Positions 1-9,106 are shown, counted from the first letter of the stretch. The stretch is DNA of 64,000 nt from Anabaena catenula FACHB-362 (GCF_014698735.1 NZ_JACJTQ010000003.1:62001-126000); one strand, 5' to 3'. Numbers and translations are program-made. Notes: generated by a model from the sequence alone, not told the origin.

Positions 1-1
1 T

Positions 2-1042
2 GCTAGTGGGACTGGTGGACATTTGTTTCCAGCGATCGCACTGGCACAAAAACTGCCAAACTATGATATTGAATGGCTGGGTGTACCCAACCGACTAGAA
101 ACTCAGCTTGTCCCAGACCAATATCCTTTGAATACGATCGCAGTTGAAGGGTTTCAGCAAGGTTTTGGCTTTTCCTCACTGCGAATTTTGGTTAAGCTTC
201 TCAGTTCAATTCTCCAAGTCAGACGCATTCTCAAACAGGGTAATTTTCAAGGATTGTTTACCACAGGTGGTTATATTGCTGGCCCTGCGGTAATTGCGGC
301 TCGTTCTTTGGGTTTACCCGTCGTTTTCCATGAATCTAACGCTTTACCGGGTAAAGTCACTCGCTTTTTTGGCCCTTGGTGTAGTGCAGTAGCGGTGGGA
401 TTTGATGTTGCTACAAAGTATTTACCCCGTTCCCAAAATGTCTGTGTGGGTACTCCTGTTCGTTCTCAATTCCTAGAAGAGGAAATAGATAATACTCTAG
501 ATTTACCAATCCCTGACGGTGTACCTCTAATTGTCGTTTTTGGCGGTAGTCAGGGTGCGGTAGCTGTGAATAAATTGGTGCGTCAGTCGGCTCAAGCTTG
601 GTTTGAGGCTGGGGCTTATGTAGTCCACTTAACAGGTGATCAAGATCCAGAAGCGGCAACTCTGCAACATCCCCAGTATATAGAGTTACCTTTTTATGAC
701 AATATGGCTCCCTTATTGCGCCGTGCTAATTTAGCTATTAGTCGCTCTGGTGCAGGGAGTTTAACAGAATTAGCAGTCTGTGGTACACCAGCAATTTTGA
801 TACCTTATCCCTTTGCAGCAGAAGATCATCAATCTTATAATGCTGCGGTTTTTACGGATGTTGGTGCAGCTTTAACCTTTAAACAGTCAGAGTTGACACC
901 GGAGATATTACAAAAACGAGTTTTGGAGTTATTGCAGTCACCGACAGAGTTAGGGAAGATGGGAGAGAGGGCAAAAGCGATCGCATCCCCCGATAGTGCT
1001 GATAAGTTAGCGGCTTTAGTGCGGGAAATTGTGGAAAGCTAA
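2..1042 (+). CDS. murG: MurG, UDP-GlcNAc:undecaprenyl-PP-MurNAc-pentapeptide GlcNAc transferase (5' truncated)
   Basis: MurG adds GlcNAc to lipid I to give lipid II on the inner face of the plasma membrane, the last cytoplasmic step of peptidoglycan precursor synthesis. The reading frame is already open at base 2 and encodes the N-terminal glycine-rich loop GTGGH (bases 11-22 and just before), so only about a dozen N-terminal residues lie outside the window; the TTG at 23 is not the start. The C-terminal GT-B half shows FGGSQGA and the UDP-sugar region SRSGAGSLTELAVCGTPAIL followed by PYPFAAEDHQ. The stop overlaps the stop region of the convergent kinase gene by 4 bp. Identification is firm. 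Confidence 0.96.
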   Translation, partial: ASGTGGHLFPAIALAQKLPNYDIEWLGVPNRLETQLVPDQYPLNTIAVEGFQQGFGFSSLRILVKLLSSILQVRRILKQGNFQGLFTTGGYIAGPAVIAARSLGLPVVFHESNALPGKVTRFFGPWCSAVAVGFDVATKYLPRSQNVCVGTPVRSQFLEEEIDNTLDLPIPDGVPLIVVFGGSQGAVAVNKLVRQSAQAWFEAGAYVVHLTGDQDPEAATLQHPQYIELPFYDNMAPLLRRANLAISRSGAGSLTELAVCGTPAILIPYPFAAEDHQSYNAAVFTDVGAALTFKQSELTPEILQKRVLELLQSPTELGKMGERAKAIASPDSADKLAALVREIVES

Positions 1043-2727
1043 ACAACTTTACGAATTTCCTGCCGGATAGGAATCTGAATTACAAACTCAGTTCCTTTAC
1101 CAACAGTGGAAAATAACTCTAGTTTGCCACCATGCCTTTCTGTAATAATTTGATAGCTAATAGACATTCCCATACCTGTTCCTTTACCTATAGGTTTTGT
1201 GGTAAAGAACGGGTCGAAGATGCGCTGTTGAATTGTTTCAGAAATGCCAGAACCATTGTCTGCGATCGCAATTTTCACCCAGTCTTCATCCACCAACTCA
1301 GTCCGAATCATAATCTGATTTTGATGACTAACTTCCAGTGCATCAATGGCATTAGCGAGAATATTCATAAACACCTGATTAAGTTGTCCCACGTAGCATT
1401 CTACTAAAGGTAGATGACTATAATCTTTGCTCACCTTGATTTGGGGTCGTTCCCCTTGAGCTTTGAGCCGATGTTGCAGAATCATCAGAGTGCTGTCGAT
1501 GCCCTCATGAATATCCACCAGTTTTAGCTCGGCTTCGTCTAGGCGCGAAAAATTCCTTAAAGACAGTACAATTTGACGAATTCGTTCAGTCCCTACTTTC
1601 ATAGAAGCCAACATCTTGGGAAAATCTTCCTGCAAAAATTCTAAGTCAATTTCCTCTGCTTCTCTTTCAATTTCTGGAACAGGATGGGGATAGTACTTCT
1701 GGAACAATTGAATAAAGTTGAGCAAATCTTGAGTACAGTTCTCCATATGTAATAGGTTGCCATGAATGAAGTTGACCGGGTTGTTAATTTCATGAGCCAC
1801 CCCCGCGACTAACTGCCCCAAACTAGACATTTTCTCATATTGAATCAGTTCACTCTGTTGTTGATTTAGGGTTTTTAAAGCTTGCTGAAGATCGACATTT
1901 TTCTGATTTAGTTTTTGGAGGAGTTGCTTGACCTGTTGAATCAGTTGATTCATCGTATTAGCTAATATCCCTACTTCATCATTACTAGTAATGGGTGCTT
2001 GCAGGTCAAAGTTTGATTCTTTTGTAACCTGTTGGGCAATATTGGTAACAGTTTGAATAGGAGCGGCAATAGCGTTGCTGGTATAAATAGTCAGAACAAT
2101 AGCGATGATGATAGACAGCATTAGCCCTGTCACAATAATTTTAGTTCGCAACGTTTCCGCCTTAGACAGAGCAACTTCGGCGGCTTGTTCTTGTTTTTCA
2201 GCCAAATTATAAAATCCCTGAATTTGGTCTGGAAGTTCAATAAAGGTAATGAATTCTGGACTTTGAACCAACTGCACGATTAATTTTCGCGCTTTTTCTT
2301 TGTCTGCTGGGGAAGTCGTCAGTTTATCCACTTGTTGAACCACATTTTTGGCTTGTTCCAAAAAGATTGCTACCTTAACTTCATACTGATCAAGTAAAGA
2401 CTGCAAATCTGTAACATTACTCCCTTGCTGTGATGTATGTTGAGTTGCCAGGAGTTTTTGAATTTGTTGAATCTGCTGCAAAAATTTAGCACTTTCACGT
2501 CGAAATCCTTGGGCATCTCCGATATAGGGAGATAACTGCTTGGCGGGTCGATTATACAAAATCCGAAGTTGCAAATTACTCAAAAATTTGAGTTTTTTAG
2601 CAGCATTCTGGCGATCATGCAACGCTTTTTGTTGGTAGTAATTGCCGACCATCAAACCTGAGACGCTACCTGTGAGAGCAATACCCAATACCAAGGCATA
2701 CCCGTAAATAATTTTGTTCCTGATCAT
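1039..2727 (-). CDS. Membrane-bound sensor histidine kinase with HAMP domain
   Basis: This 562-residue protein is a two-component sensor kinase. An N-terminal membrane helix (about residues 7-27) and a second one (about 193-215) bracket a roughly 160-residue, glutamine-rich, helical extracytoplasmic sensor region. Then come a HAMP linker (about 215-268), a coiled coil rich in Gln/Leu (about 268-298), a HisKA domain with H312 in the box GVAHEINNP, and an ATPase domain with the N box (NILANAIDAL), DNGSGI and a GTGMGMSIS G2 loop. The H-box form HEINNP and the GMGMS loop are typical of the cyanobacterial NtrB/HWE-like group without a receiver. No partner response regulator is adjacent, so the cognate regulator and signal are unknown. 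Confidence 0.9.
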   Translation of the reverse strand: MIRNKIIYGYALVLGIALTGSVSGLMVGNYYQQKALHDRQNAAKKLKFLSNLQLRILYNRPAKQLSPYIGDAQGFRRESAKFLQQIQQIQKLLATQHTSQQGSNVTDLQSLLDQYEVKVAIFLEQAKNVVQQVDKLTTSPADKEKARKLIVQLVQSPEFITFIELPDQIQGFYNLAEKQEQAAEVALSKAETLRTKIIVTGLMLSIIIAIVLTIYTSNAIAAPIQTVTNIAQQVTKESNFDLQAPITSNDEVGILANTMNQLIQQVKQLLQKLNQKNVDLQQALKTLNQQQSELIQYEKMSSLGQLVAGVAHEINNPVNFIHGNLLHMENCTQDLLNFIQLFQKYYPHPVPEIEREAEEIDLEFLQEDFPKMLASMKVGTERIRQIVLSLRNFSRLDEAELKLVDIHEGIDSTLMILQHRLKAQGERPQIKVSKDYSHLPLVECYVGQLNQVFMNILANAIDALEVSHQNQIMIRTELVDEDWVKIAIADNGSGISETIQQRIFDPFFTTKPIGKGTGMGMSISYQIITERHGGKLELFSTVGKGTEFVIQIPIRQEIRKVV

Positions 2728-3087
2728 GATTTGCTCATTTGCTGTTGGTGCTTCCTAACGTTAGGCGTTAGCTGACGGCTCACGGCTGAATGCTGACAAA
2801 AAAATGGCACTTTCTTATTATGATGCCCATTTCAGTCAAGAAAATTCAGATTGCACGAAGCAAACTCAAGCGAAAATCATCAATCATCACTAGGATAGTA
2901 AGAGGTGGGGATCGCTATTGTCTATCCGGGTTTTTGGCTTAAGCCGGTTACAAAAATTTTCGCCAAATCTAACCCATCTCAGTACAACAACATCTACACT
3001 CTTGTCAAGACTGGACATAGGGGGTCTAACCCCTGGTATCCTAGTTACACAGGGATAAAAGTTAAATGATTACGGAGGTGCATCACT
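2728..3087. other. Intergenic region between divergent kinase and small membrane-anchored protein genes
   Basis: A 360-bp spacer between divergently oriented genes that must hold both promoters. Near 2753-2800 there are short imperfect repeats (CTAACGTTAGGCGTTAGCTG and GGCTCACGGCTGAATGCTG) of the kind scattered in Nostoc genomes. No small gene, RNA or clear operator could be recognised. Confidence 0.5.
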
Positions 3088-3561
3088 ATGCTTAGGCGTA
3101 GCATCAATAAACAATTCAACTATTACCCTCTAATTGCGTCATTCATTCTAGGAGTTGTAGGAGGATATTCAAGCATTGTCAGCATTAACCATCATCAGGA
3201 AAACCAGACTCATAAGAGATTGGCTTATTTACCAACTGTGGCTAAAACAAATAAAGCTACCAAAACAATAGATGCAACAAAAGCCTACAATTTAGTCTGG
3301 AATCTCCCACAAGTGCAACGCAAAGCACGAGAAATTGAAAACCTTTCTAAAGGGAGCATCCGTGTTGCAGCGGTTGTTGATAGTTCTCCTACTGTCAATG
3401 CGTCTTTCTATGTAGTTAGAGTGTTTGAGAATCACCCAGATAAAATTACTCATCCAGTTTATTGGTTTCGTGTATCCAGTTCTGGTAATGTGATTGAGCC
3501 TTTGGATTTGGTGGAGAATGAATACATAGCTTTGGAAAAATGGAACCCTGATGGACGCTAA
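3088..3561 (+). CDS. Hypothetical membrane-anchored protein (157 aa)
   Basis: The product is not recognised as a named family. It has an N-terminal hydrophobic anchor (about residues 15-33, LIASFILGVVGGYSS...) followed by a soluble, presumably periplasmic, domain of about 120 residues. The C-terminal part (about 75-150: residues around SPTVNASFYVVRVFENHP) looks like a compact alpha/beta domain of the sort found in secreted PepSY-like or copper-amine-type small proteins, but this is only an impression. The start is well supported by GGAGGTG at 3074-3080, 7 nt before the ATG. A hairpin after the stop may end the transcript. Confidence 0.75.
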   Translation: MLRRSINKQFNYYPLIASFILGVVGGYSSIVSINHHQENQTHKRLAYLPTVAKTNKATKTIDATKAYNLVWNLPQVQRKAREIENLSKGSIRVAAVVDSSPTVNASFYVVRVFENHPDKITHPVYWFRVSSSGNVIEPLDLVENEYIALEKWNPDGR

Positions 3562-3574
3562 ATGTGATCAGGTT

Positions 3575-3597
3575 GTAGTAGATTAAATTTCTACTAC
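3575..3597 (+). terminator. Candidate stem-loop downstream of the 157-aa protein gene
   Basis: A perfect 8-bp stem GTAGTAGA / TCTACTAC with the 7-nt loop TTAAATT lies 14 nt after the stop codon at 3561. It is followed by a T-rich but not uninterrupted stretch, so it could be a weak intrinsic terminator or simply an mRNA 3' end structure. Confidence 0.4.
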
Positions 3598-3669
3598 CAA
3601 TGGTTTTCCTTTTATTTCTACTCCTTGCATTTGGTTTTTTTGATAACAAACTTTTTTTAAGTACAAACA

Positions 3670-3897
3670 ATGTCTGAACAAAAGCTTATAAGTCCTTGGA
3701 ATTATAAACCTTGGTGGTGTCAGCCTTGGTCAATAGTTCTCACAGGTGTAACATTAATTAGCGGTAGCTGGTTAATATTTAAAATTATCTGGCTAACAAT
3801 TCTTGTTGCTATTCCTTTATTAATTTGGATGGGTTTCTTTTTGTTAATCTGGCCAAAACTGATGATTCGCAGCGGTGTTTTGGAAGATAAAAATTAG
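3670..3897 (+). CDS. Small conserved cyanobacterial membrane protein (75 aa)
   Basis: A 75-residue protein with a tryptophan-rich N terminus (NYKPWWCQPWS) and two closely spaced hydrophobic segments (about residues 20-40 and 42-64). This combination resembles small cyanobacterial membrane proteins of the DUF6737 type as I remember them; that assignment is from memory and should be treated as tentative. Function is unknown. It follows the 157-aa membrane-anchored gene by 108 bp on the same strand. Confidence 0.75.
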   Translation: MSEQKLISPWNYKPWWCQPWSIVLTGVTLISGSWLIFKIIWLTILVAIPLLIWMGFFLLIWPKLMIRSGVLEDKN

Positions 3898-3939
3898 GTA
3901 ATGAGCAATTAATTACTCATTACCCATTACAAAATTACG

Positions 3940-4005
3940 AATTACGTTGGCGGTAGCCTGCCGGAGGCATTATTACGAATTACGAATTACGAATTACGAA
4001 TTATG
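3940..4005. repeat. AATTACG short tandem repeat array with GC-rich flank
   Basis: Several head-to-tail copies of the heptamer AATTACG (GAATTAC register) end 7 bp before the convergent txlA-like stop codon. The array is preceded by a GC-rich palindromic piece (GGCGGTAGCCTGCCGGAGGC). The same pair of sequences recurs, inverted, at 28375-28422. This is the short tandemly repeated repetitive sequence class known from heterocystous cyanobacteria. Confidence 0.85.
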
Positions 4006-4011
4006 TACGAA

Positions 4012-4590
4012 TTAATTTACAACCTGGCTACCATGACTACGGGGATCATCTTGACTACTTTCTGCTGATACTGGGGCTGAGAATTTGGAAACCTGTCCGC
4101 TGGCTTGGGCATAAGGAAGGGCAGAACCAGCTACTAAAGCTTCTAAATTGCTGGACATGACGGAACGGGGTATATCGCCAATTGTTTCAGCTATACCTTC
4201 TCCTTGCTTGCCCAAAAACACAAAATGGGGAATGCCATCTACCCGATATTTAAGCATTTCTGGCAACCATTTGGTATTATCTACATTCAGCATGACAAAA
4301 TTCAGCTTGTCAGCATACTGCTGTTTGAGTTGAGCCATATCTGGAGCCATTTTTTGGCAGACAGTACACCAATCAGCATAGAATTCTACTAGACTGGGTT
4401 TATTATTGCTAACTGCTACCTCTAAGGGTGTGGATGCTTGGTCTAATTGGGTGAGAGAAACTGAATTTGTCTGGGTTCGCAGTCCTAAAAATAGCGCTGC
4501 ACTCAGTGCGATCGCTACAATGACTATGATGAAGTTTTTCAAGCGCCCGCCAACAGTAGATTCTGGCTTTACAGGTGTATCTGTATTCAT
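4012..4590 (-). CDS. txlA: Thylakoid/cytoplasmic-membrane thioredoxin-like protein (TxlA/HCF164 type)
   Basis: A 192-residue membrane-anchored thioredoxin. One N-terminal helix (about residues 18-38, FIIVIVAIALSAALFLGL) is followed by a thioredoxin fold with the redox motif WCTVC in FYADWCTVCQKMAPDM, and the cis-proline region VDGIPHFVFLG. Relatives TxlA and plant HCF164 deliver reducing equivalents across the thylakoid membrane and are needed for cytochrome b6f assembly; the role here is by homology. The C-terminal 35 residues are Ser-rich and probably disordered. It stands alone, reading toward an AATTACG repeat array immediately after its stop. Confidence 0.88.
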   Translation of the reverse strand: MNTDTPVKPESTVGGRLKNFIIVIVAIALSAALFLGLRTQTNSVSLTQLDQASTPLEVAVSNNKPSLVEFYADWCTVCQKMAPDMAQLKQQYADKLNFVMLNVDNTKWLPEMLKYRVDGIPHFVFLGKQGEGIAETIGDIPRSVMSSNLEALVAGSALPYAQASGQVSKFSAPVSAESSQDDPRSHGSQVVN

Positions 4591-4943
4591 AATTGATTTA
4601 TTACAACTTATTAAGCATTTTCATTATCTAGTGTAACGTCTTCCTGATTTGCTTCTCTGTGGTAAGTTTAACTAATTCTGGAGGTTTAAGTCCCCCATTT
4701 CTAAAAGCAACAAGTTTTGTAGCAAGGTCTCTCTTACAAAGTTCAGATCACCGGAAATCGGCACTCCGACTTGGCGCTAAATCTCCGTTACCAAACTTAA
4801 TTACGTATCCCTAGCGGGACAGTCGGCATTATTACGAATTACGAATTACGAATTACGAATTACGAATTATGAATTATGAATTATTTTAATATGCCCTGTC
4901 AGCGTTACAACAGAAATAAAACCTATTATTTATTTCCCTATCT
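4591..4943. repeat. Spacer with AATTACG heptamer array
   Basis: The 353-bp spacer upstream of both txlA (minus) and the NIL-ferredoxin (plus) contains an array of about seven GAATTAC/GAATTAT heptamers at about 4833-4884. The last copies have drifted from ACG to ATG. The rest is AT-rich sequence with no recognisable gene or regulatory site. Confidence 0.7.
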
Positions 4944-5348
4944 ATGAAAAAACGTGTTACCCTTACCTTTCCTAAACGTGCTATTCAAATGCCTGTCACC
5001 TATCGACTAGCAAAAGATTTTAACGTTGCTGCTAATATTATCCGCGCTCAAGTTGCTCCTAATCAAATTGGTAAACTGGTAGTAGAACTATTGGGGGATA
5101 TTGATCAGTTAGATGCAGCGATTGAGTGGATGCGATCGCAACATATCAGTGTTTCCCATAATTTAGGTGAAATTGTGATTGATGAAGATGTATGTGTTGA
5201 CTGTGGTTTGTGTACTGGGGTTTGCCCAACTGAAGCCCTATCCCTCAACCCAGAGACTTATAAACTCACCTTCACGCGATCGCGTTGCATTGTCTGCGAA
5301 CAGTGTATTCCCACCTGCCCGGTACAGGCTATCTCTACTAATCTTTAA
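4944..5348 (+). CDS. NIL domain protein with 2x[4Fe-4S] ferredoxin module
   Basis: The 134-residue product joins an N-terminal NIL domain (about residues 1-75, the small ACT-like domain seen at the C terminus of methionine-importer ATPases) to a bacterial ferredoxin module. The latter has two clusters: CVDCGLCTGVCP and CIVCEQCIPTCP, which give eight cysteine ligands in the classic CxxCxxCxxxCP pattern. NIL-ferredoxins are common in cyanobacteria and are found near sulfur-amino-acid or homocysteine functions in other organisms; no such gene is adjacent here. It probably acts as a cytoplasmic low-potential electron carrier with a ligand-sensing domain. Confidence 0.9.
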   Translation: MKKRVTLTFPKRAIQMPVTYRLAKDFNVAANIIRAQVAPNQIGKLVVELLGDIDQLDAAIEWMRSQHISVSHNLGEIVIDEDVCVDCGLCTGVCPTEALSLNPETYKLTFTRSRCIVCEQCIPTCPVQAISTNL

Positions 5349-5598
5349 AACTGCTCAAATCTCCTGATTTAACTTGATAGTTATGAGATGAACATCCAGC
5401 AGATCACATTATCTCAATACACAAGAAATAGTTAGCAAATAATGCACATTTATCCTTGATAATCAAGTATCTGTAGATATAAAATATCAATTTTTATCAA
5501 GTATCAAATGTTGTTAAAAAGACGATAAAAGGATAGATGTTAATTTTTGAGTAGTGCTATCATGCAAAAATATGTTAGATAGTTAATTGTAATTAATT

Positions 5599-6567
5599 AT
5601 GAATCCAGACACCACAACAACAATCAAAACTCTAGGAGATTGTGCGTACCAAGCAATTGACAAACACTTTAAGAAAACCGTAAAGTGGGAAAAATCAGTC
5701 AAGAAAGATGAAGATCCAGAAGCACTACACCAAATGCGTGTAGGAATGCGTCGTCTACGCACAGCCGTTAGTCGGTTTGGGCTATCTTTAAATTTACCTA
5801 AGTCAGTCAGCGACAAAAATATTGGTAAAATTGCCCGCATTCTGGGCAAGCTCCGAGATTTAGACGTGCTAAAAGAGATACTGGAAAACAATTACAAACC
5901 ACATTTGCTTCATAAAGAACAAGAATCTCTAAAAATAGCTTTCTCTACTTTAGATAAACAGCGAGAAATAGAAGTTTCTCATGTTCAGAAAATATTCAAA
6001 GATGAAATTTACAAAGATTTTAAAAAAGACTTGCAGGATTGGTTAGAAAAACCTAGTTATCAACCATTAGCATCTTTGCAAATTCAGCAAGTGCTACCAG
6101 ATTTATTATTACCAGAAGTGAGTGGATTTTTCTTACATCCAGGGTGGCTGATTGGTACTGAAGTTGTAGATTCAGAAGTTGTAGTTCAAACTAACTGGAC
6201 ACCGGAACAACTAGAACAACATCTGAAAACTGAAGGTGAAACTCTGCATAGTTTGCGAAAACAAGCCAAACGTATTCGCTACCAAATGGAGTTATTTACT
6301 GATTTATATGGTGAATCTTTCACGGACAAGATTACAGATGTAAAACATATCCAAGAAAGTTTGGGTATGATGCAAGATAGCGTGGTTTTAAATGAGTGGC
6401 TGGCGGATATTTTCAAATCAGAACTCAACAGTCAACTACGGGGTTTAACCACATTATTAGCAGCAAATCGTTACCAATTGTGGCAGCAATGGCAACCACT
6501 ACAAGAGCAATATCTGAAAGCTGAAACTAGCAATAAATTCCATTTAACAATTTTGCAACCTTTGTAA
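5599..6567 (+). CDS. CHAD domain protein
   Basis: A 322-residue, all-helical, highly charged protein. The CHAD signature is clear: EALHQMRVGMRRLRTAVSRF in the first half and LHSLRKQAKRIRYQMELF in the second half, with conserved His and clustered Arg/Lys that in characterised CHAD proteins bind inorganic polyphosphate. No CYTH (triphosphatase) domain is fused. The likely role is polyphosphate-granule association, inferred from the family. It is monocistronic, with 250 bp of AT-rich spacer upstream and no obvious ribosome-binding site before the ATG. Confidence 0.9.
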   Translation: MNPDTTTTIKTLGDCAYQAIDKHFKKTVKWEKSVKKDEDPEALHQMRVGMRRLRTAVSRFGLSLNLPKSVSDKNIGKIARILGKLRDLDVLKEILENNYKPHLLHKEQESLKIAFSTLDKQREIEVSHVQKIFKDEIYKDFKKDLQDWLEKPSYQPLASLQIQQVLPDLLLPEVSGFFLHPGWLIGTEVVDSEVVVQTNWTPEQLEQHLKTEGETLHSLRKQAKRIRYQMELFTDLYGESFTDKITDVKHIQESLGMMQDSVVLNEWLADIFKSELNSQLRGLTTLLAANRYQLWQQWQPLQEQYLKAETSNKFHLTILQPL

Positions 6568-6608
6568 TTCAAATGTAATTCAAAGATTTAGAATTGCTAT
6601 AAACTTGA

Positions 6609-7241
6609 CTAAGGGATAGATACGCTAATTGGAGCATCAAGAGACAACACAAAAACACTGCTCTGGGCAATTTGGACAATGCGGGTATTTTCAGCAGAAC
6701 GTAAGCCGGAAACCAATCCTACAGCGCTTCCTAACATTGCCCCCCGGTCAAATTGCTCTGGATCACCTTGTCCTAAAAAGCCTAAAGTACTACCACCAAT
6801 TCTCCCCCAAATGGAACCATTTTCCACAGCTTTATCATTAGCTCGCTTATGGGTAATAGTAGTACCAGGAATTATTTGACTAGATGCTTTAATGGCAACA
6901 ATGCGTCCATTAATAACCAACGACTGAGCCACAATTTTAGCACCTCCCTCAGCAGGTTTGAGAACAATAGTAACAGGTGTATTTTCTGGTGCAATCACAT
7001 TACCTTGACCATCTTTAATTGGACTAGATAAAGGAACTGTGAGCGGATAATCCTTTTTTTGTCCTACATCGACAGTGACAGGTGCAGGAAAAGAGACAAT
7101 AATTGCTGTATCCTGGGGAATGGTAATCTCTTGACTGACTACTGGGGGTTGGGAGGGAACTGGTTGAGCATTAGCTGGAACTGTGAGAGAAGTCAACAGA
7201 GATAAAGAACAAGCAAGACTCAAAAGCATTTGTGTTTTCAT
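6609..7241 (-). CDS. Exported hypothetical protein (210 aa)
   Basis: I choose the internal ATG at 7241 because it begins a textbook signal peptide (MKTQMLLSLACSLSLLTSL then VPANA) and has AGGA 9 nt upstream on the minus strand; the longer frame to 7292 adds only a hydrophilic leader. The mature part (about 185 residues) is a beta-rich domain with phrases such as DTAIIVSFPAPVTVDVG and a glycine-rich segment GRIGGSTLGFLGQG that may insert in or contact membrane. Family unknown to me. It faces two further exported-protein genes on the same strand (7620-8015, 8100-8747), separated from them by a mobile-looking repeat. Confidence 0.75.
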   Translation of the reverse strand: MKTQMLLSLACSLSLLTSLTVPANAQPVPSQPPVVSQEITIPQDTAIIVSFPAPVTVDVGQKKDYPLTVPLSSPIKDGQGNVIAPENTPVTIVLKPAEGGAKIVAQSLVINGRIVAIKASSQIIPGTTITHKRANDKAVENGSIWGRIGGSTLGFLGQGDPEQFDRGAMLGSAVGLVSGLRSAENTRIVQIAQSSVFVLSLDAPISVSIP

Positions 7242-7376
7242 AACCGTTTTCCTGTGGTGTGAGTGTTTTTGAGGTTTTAACCCTTCACTCAATCAATAGG
7301 TTTGGGGTGATGAGTTTATGCAGTCAGCTGAGAAAAAATCAGAAAAGAGGATTGTCTGCGCTGAAATACTGTAAAC

Positions 7377-7591
7377 GTAAGTATTCAGGATAGAGAATCC
7401 AGAAGACGCTACGCAGACCTGCGGTTCAGGAGAATAAAGGCTTTTTTAGTCAACTTTGATGATTTTGATACAATCTCACTTCTCTCTATTCTTCATTTCA
7501 TAAGCATTCTGAACCGATAGCGCAGCGTGGCGTAAGCCATAGGTCTGCGTAGCGTCTCCTGACTCCTGACTCCTGACTCCTGAATTCTTAC
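7377..7591. mobile_element. MITE-like element, family A copy 1 (215 bp)
   Basis: The ends are inverted repeats: left GTAAGTATTCAGGA (7377-7390) and right TCCTGAATTCTTAC (7578-7591), 13 of 14 matching when one is reversed. The flanks CTGTAAAC (7369-7376) and CTGTGAAC (7592-7599) match at 7 of 8, as expected for an old 8-bp target duplication. The interior matches the reverse complement of 22934-23098 nearly base for base, but this copy has an extra block of about 50 bp (roughly 7518-7567) holding an inverted version of its own GTCTGCGTAGCGTCT segment. Three CTGACTC heptamers lie inside the right end. No coding capacity. Confidence 0.85.
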
Positions 7592-7619
7592 CTGTGAACA
7601 CCGTACCTCTAAGTATAAA

Positions 7620-8015
7620 TTAACGATAACGATTATGTAGCAACCAATTCCAACCAGAACCTTCACGAATTAGCCAGTCGTCGTTAAAGTCAGAGGGATT
7701 TAAAAAATCTGTAGTTTCTGGGGTAATTATTCTCACACCTCGACAATTCCCTTCTATTTCTATGGTGACAGTGTGAGGATTTGGTTGCAGTAGACTATCT
7801 CTAATAATGCGTCTTCGTCTATCTATTTCCCGTCGCTGAGTAGGTACACAACGTACTCGCACCGATGAATTTTGATCGGGATTATCTAGCAAATAGGGGA
7901 GAATTTGCGAATCACGAATATGCCGAGAAGGGGTTTGAGCATGAACAACAGATGTGATAGATAAGAATAAGATTGTACTGAGGGTAATAGTTATCCCTCG
8001 ATTTGAGCTTTTCAT
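7620..8015 (-). CDS. Small exported hypothetical protein (131 aa)
   Basis: A signal peptide is visible (residues about 1-26, hydrophobic ITITLSTILFLSITSVVHA then cleavage after HAQ). The mature part of about 105 residues has two cysteines (VRCVP and GNCRG) that could form one disulfide, and a run of basic residues (RREIDRRRRIIRD). AGGA lies a short distance before the ATG on the minus strand. No family recognised. It may share a transcript with the upstream 215-aa exported protein (84 bp gap). Confidence 0.7.
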   Translation of the reverse strand: MKSSNRGITITLSTILFLSITSVVHAQTPSRHIRDSQILPYLLDNPDQNSSVRVRCVPTQRREIDRRRRIIRDSLLQPNPHTVTIEIEGNCRGVRIITPETTDFLNPSDFNDDWLIREGSGWNWLLHNRYR

Positions 8016-8099
8016 GGTGAATTTTTCCTCAAGCTAAATAGGGTGATAGGAGAACAGTTTTCCCAATCACCCAACACCAATTACTAATGATCAATTACC

Positions 8100-8747
8100 T
8101 TATTTATCCTCTAGCAGTTGATTTACTTGCTGTCCCCGACGACCAGATTTGATTTCATAACGACGGGTGAGGTTGTCTTCAAAGTTCATATCTCTAGCAG
8201 CGGCAGAGTTAACAAAAGCATCACAATTCTTGCCTTGAGCTACTGTTGAGGAACTGCTGCTATTTTCTTCTGTGCGGTTGTTGCGTTGGTCGCGGGAGTC
8301 ACTCTTATTTGTGCTACCTTGACTAGAACCACTACCGCTAACACCAATACCTAAGAAGCTGACACCACCACCACCGCCATCATTATGGCTACCAGCAGAA
8401 CTGGAACGAGTGCTGGTAGAGGTAGCTAGGGCAAGTTTAGTGGAACTGTTGCGGGTATTGTTACCCAAGCCAACATCACTACATAGGGCGCGGGGGTCTT
8501 TGGCGAGAGTTTTGGGATCTACCCAAGATTGATGATCTCCTAATCCTTGAACTTCACTAGTACCAATTGGGTTACTAGGAGTAGAGGTGCTGGGAGTTCC
8601 ATTTCCTATAGATGTTCCGGGGGTGATAACTGCGGGAGCAAAAACACCAGCAGGCTTGATTTCAAAGGGACCGGCGAAAGCGGGTAATGTAGTGGTTATT
8701 AGTGCGGTAGCTGTTAACAAAGAGCTAGTTAAGTGACGGAATTTCAT
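8100..8747 (-). CDS. Exported low-complexity Ser/Asn/Gly-rich protein (215 aa)
   Basis: The ATG at 8747 is preferred over the one at 8753, because AGGAG ends 7 nt before it but touches the upstream ATG. The protein opens with a signal peptide (MKFRHLTSSLLTATALITTT, cleavage near AFA). The middle is low-complexity: Thr/Ser/Pro repeats, a GGGGG stretch and Ser/Asn runs, suggesting a flexible extracellular chain. Two cysteines (ALCSDVG and KNCDAF) bracket the disordered part, and the C terminus returns to ordered, charged sequence. Family and function unknown. Confidence 0.7.
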   Translation of the reverse strand: MKFRHLTSSLLTATALITTTLPAFAGPFEIKPAGVFAPAVITPGTSIGNGTPSTSTPSNPIGTSEVQGLGDHQSWVDPKTLAKDPRALCSDVGLGNNTRNSSTKLALATSTSTRSSSAGSHNDGGGGGVSFLGIGVSGSGSSQGSTNKSDSRDQRNNRTEENSSSSSTVAQGKNCDAFVNSAAARDMNFEDNLTRRYEIKSGRRGQQVNQLLEDK

Positions 8748-8877
8748 GGTCATACTCCTAAGAAGTCGTTGTTTTGCTGGGGTTTCATCCCCTTCACTGA
8801 CTTATAGGTTGACCTTTTTCGGTTTATGCACTCTGTTTTCAGAATTTTAGCTGGGTGATGGGGAAAAGGTTAATTGG

Positions 8878-9066
8878 TAATACCATTTCTTTTTGAGCCT
8901 GCGCCAAATTTTTTGAGCTTTTATTTCTTTCTTTGCTACGCAACGCTACCGCGAACGCGTCCTTTGCTTCGCAACGCTACCGCGAACGCGCCTTCTCTTC
9001 GAGACGCTTCGCGAACGCGGTTCGTTTCCTATCTAAATTTGGCGCATCTTCATAGAGAATTGGTAA
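8878..9066. repeat. Family C inverted-repeat element with nested GC-rich repeats
   Basis: Outer arms are imperfect inverted repeats of about 30 bp: left TACCATTTCT...TGCGCCAAATTT and right AAATTTGGCGCA...AGAATTGGTA. Between them, at about 8935-9022, sit three tandem units of a roughly 28-bp GC-rich palindromic repeat built around ACGCTACCGCGAACGCG and GACGCTTCGCGAACGCG. A shorter element with the same ends but different contents is at 50766-50877. This fills most of the 359-bp spacer before the amidase gene. Confidence 0.7.
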
Positions 9067-9106
9067 GAGTTCTTTCCCAGTCCCCAGTCCCCAGCAATTC
9101 CTCAAT

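Noticed and set aside
1132-1407. 91-aa plus-strand frame opposite the first kinase
   Set aside because: Antisense shadow of the ATPase domain; no ribosome-binding site or domain.
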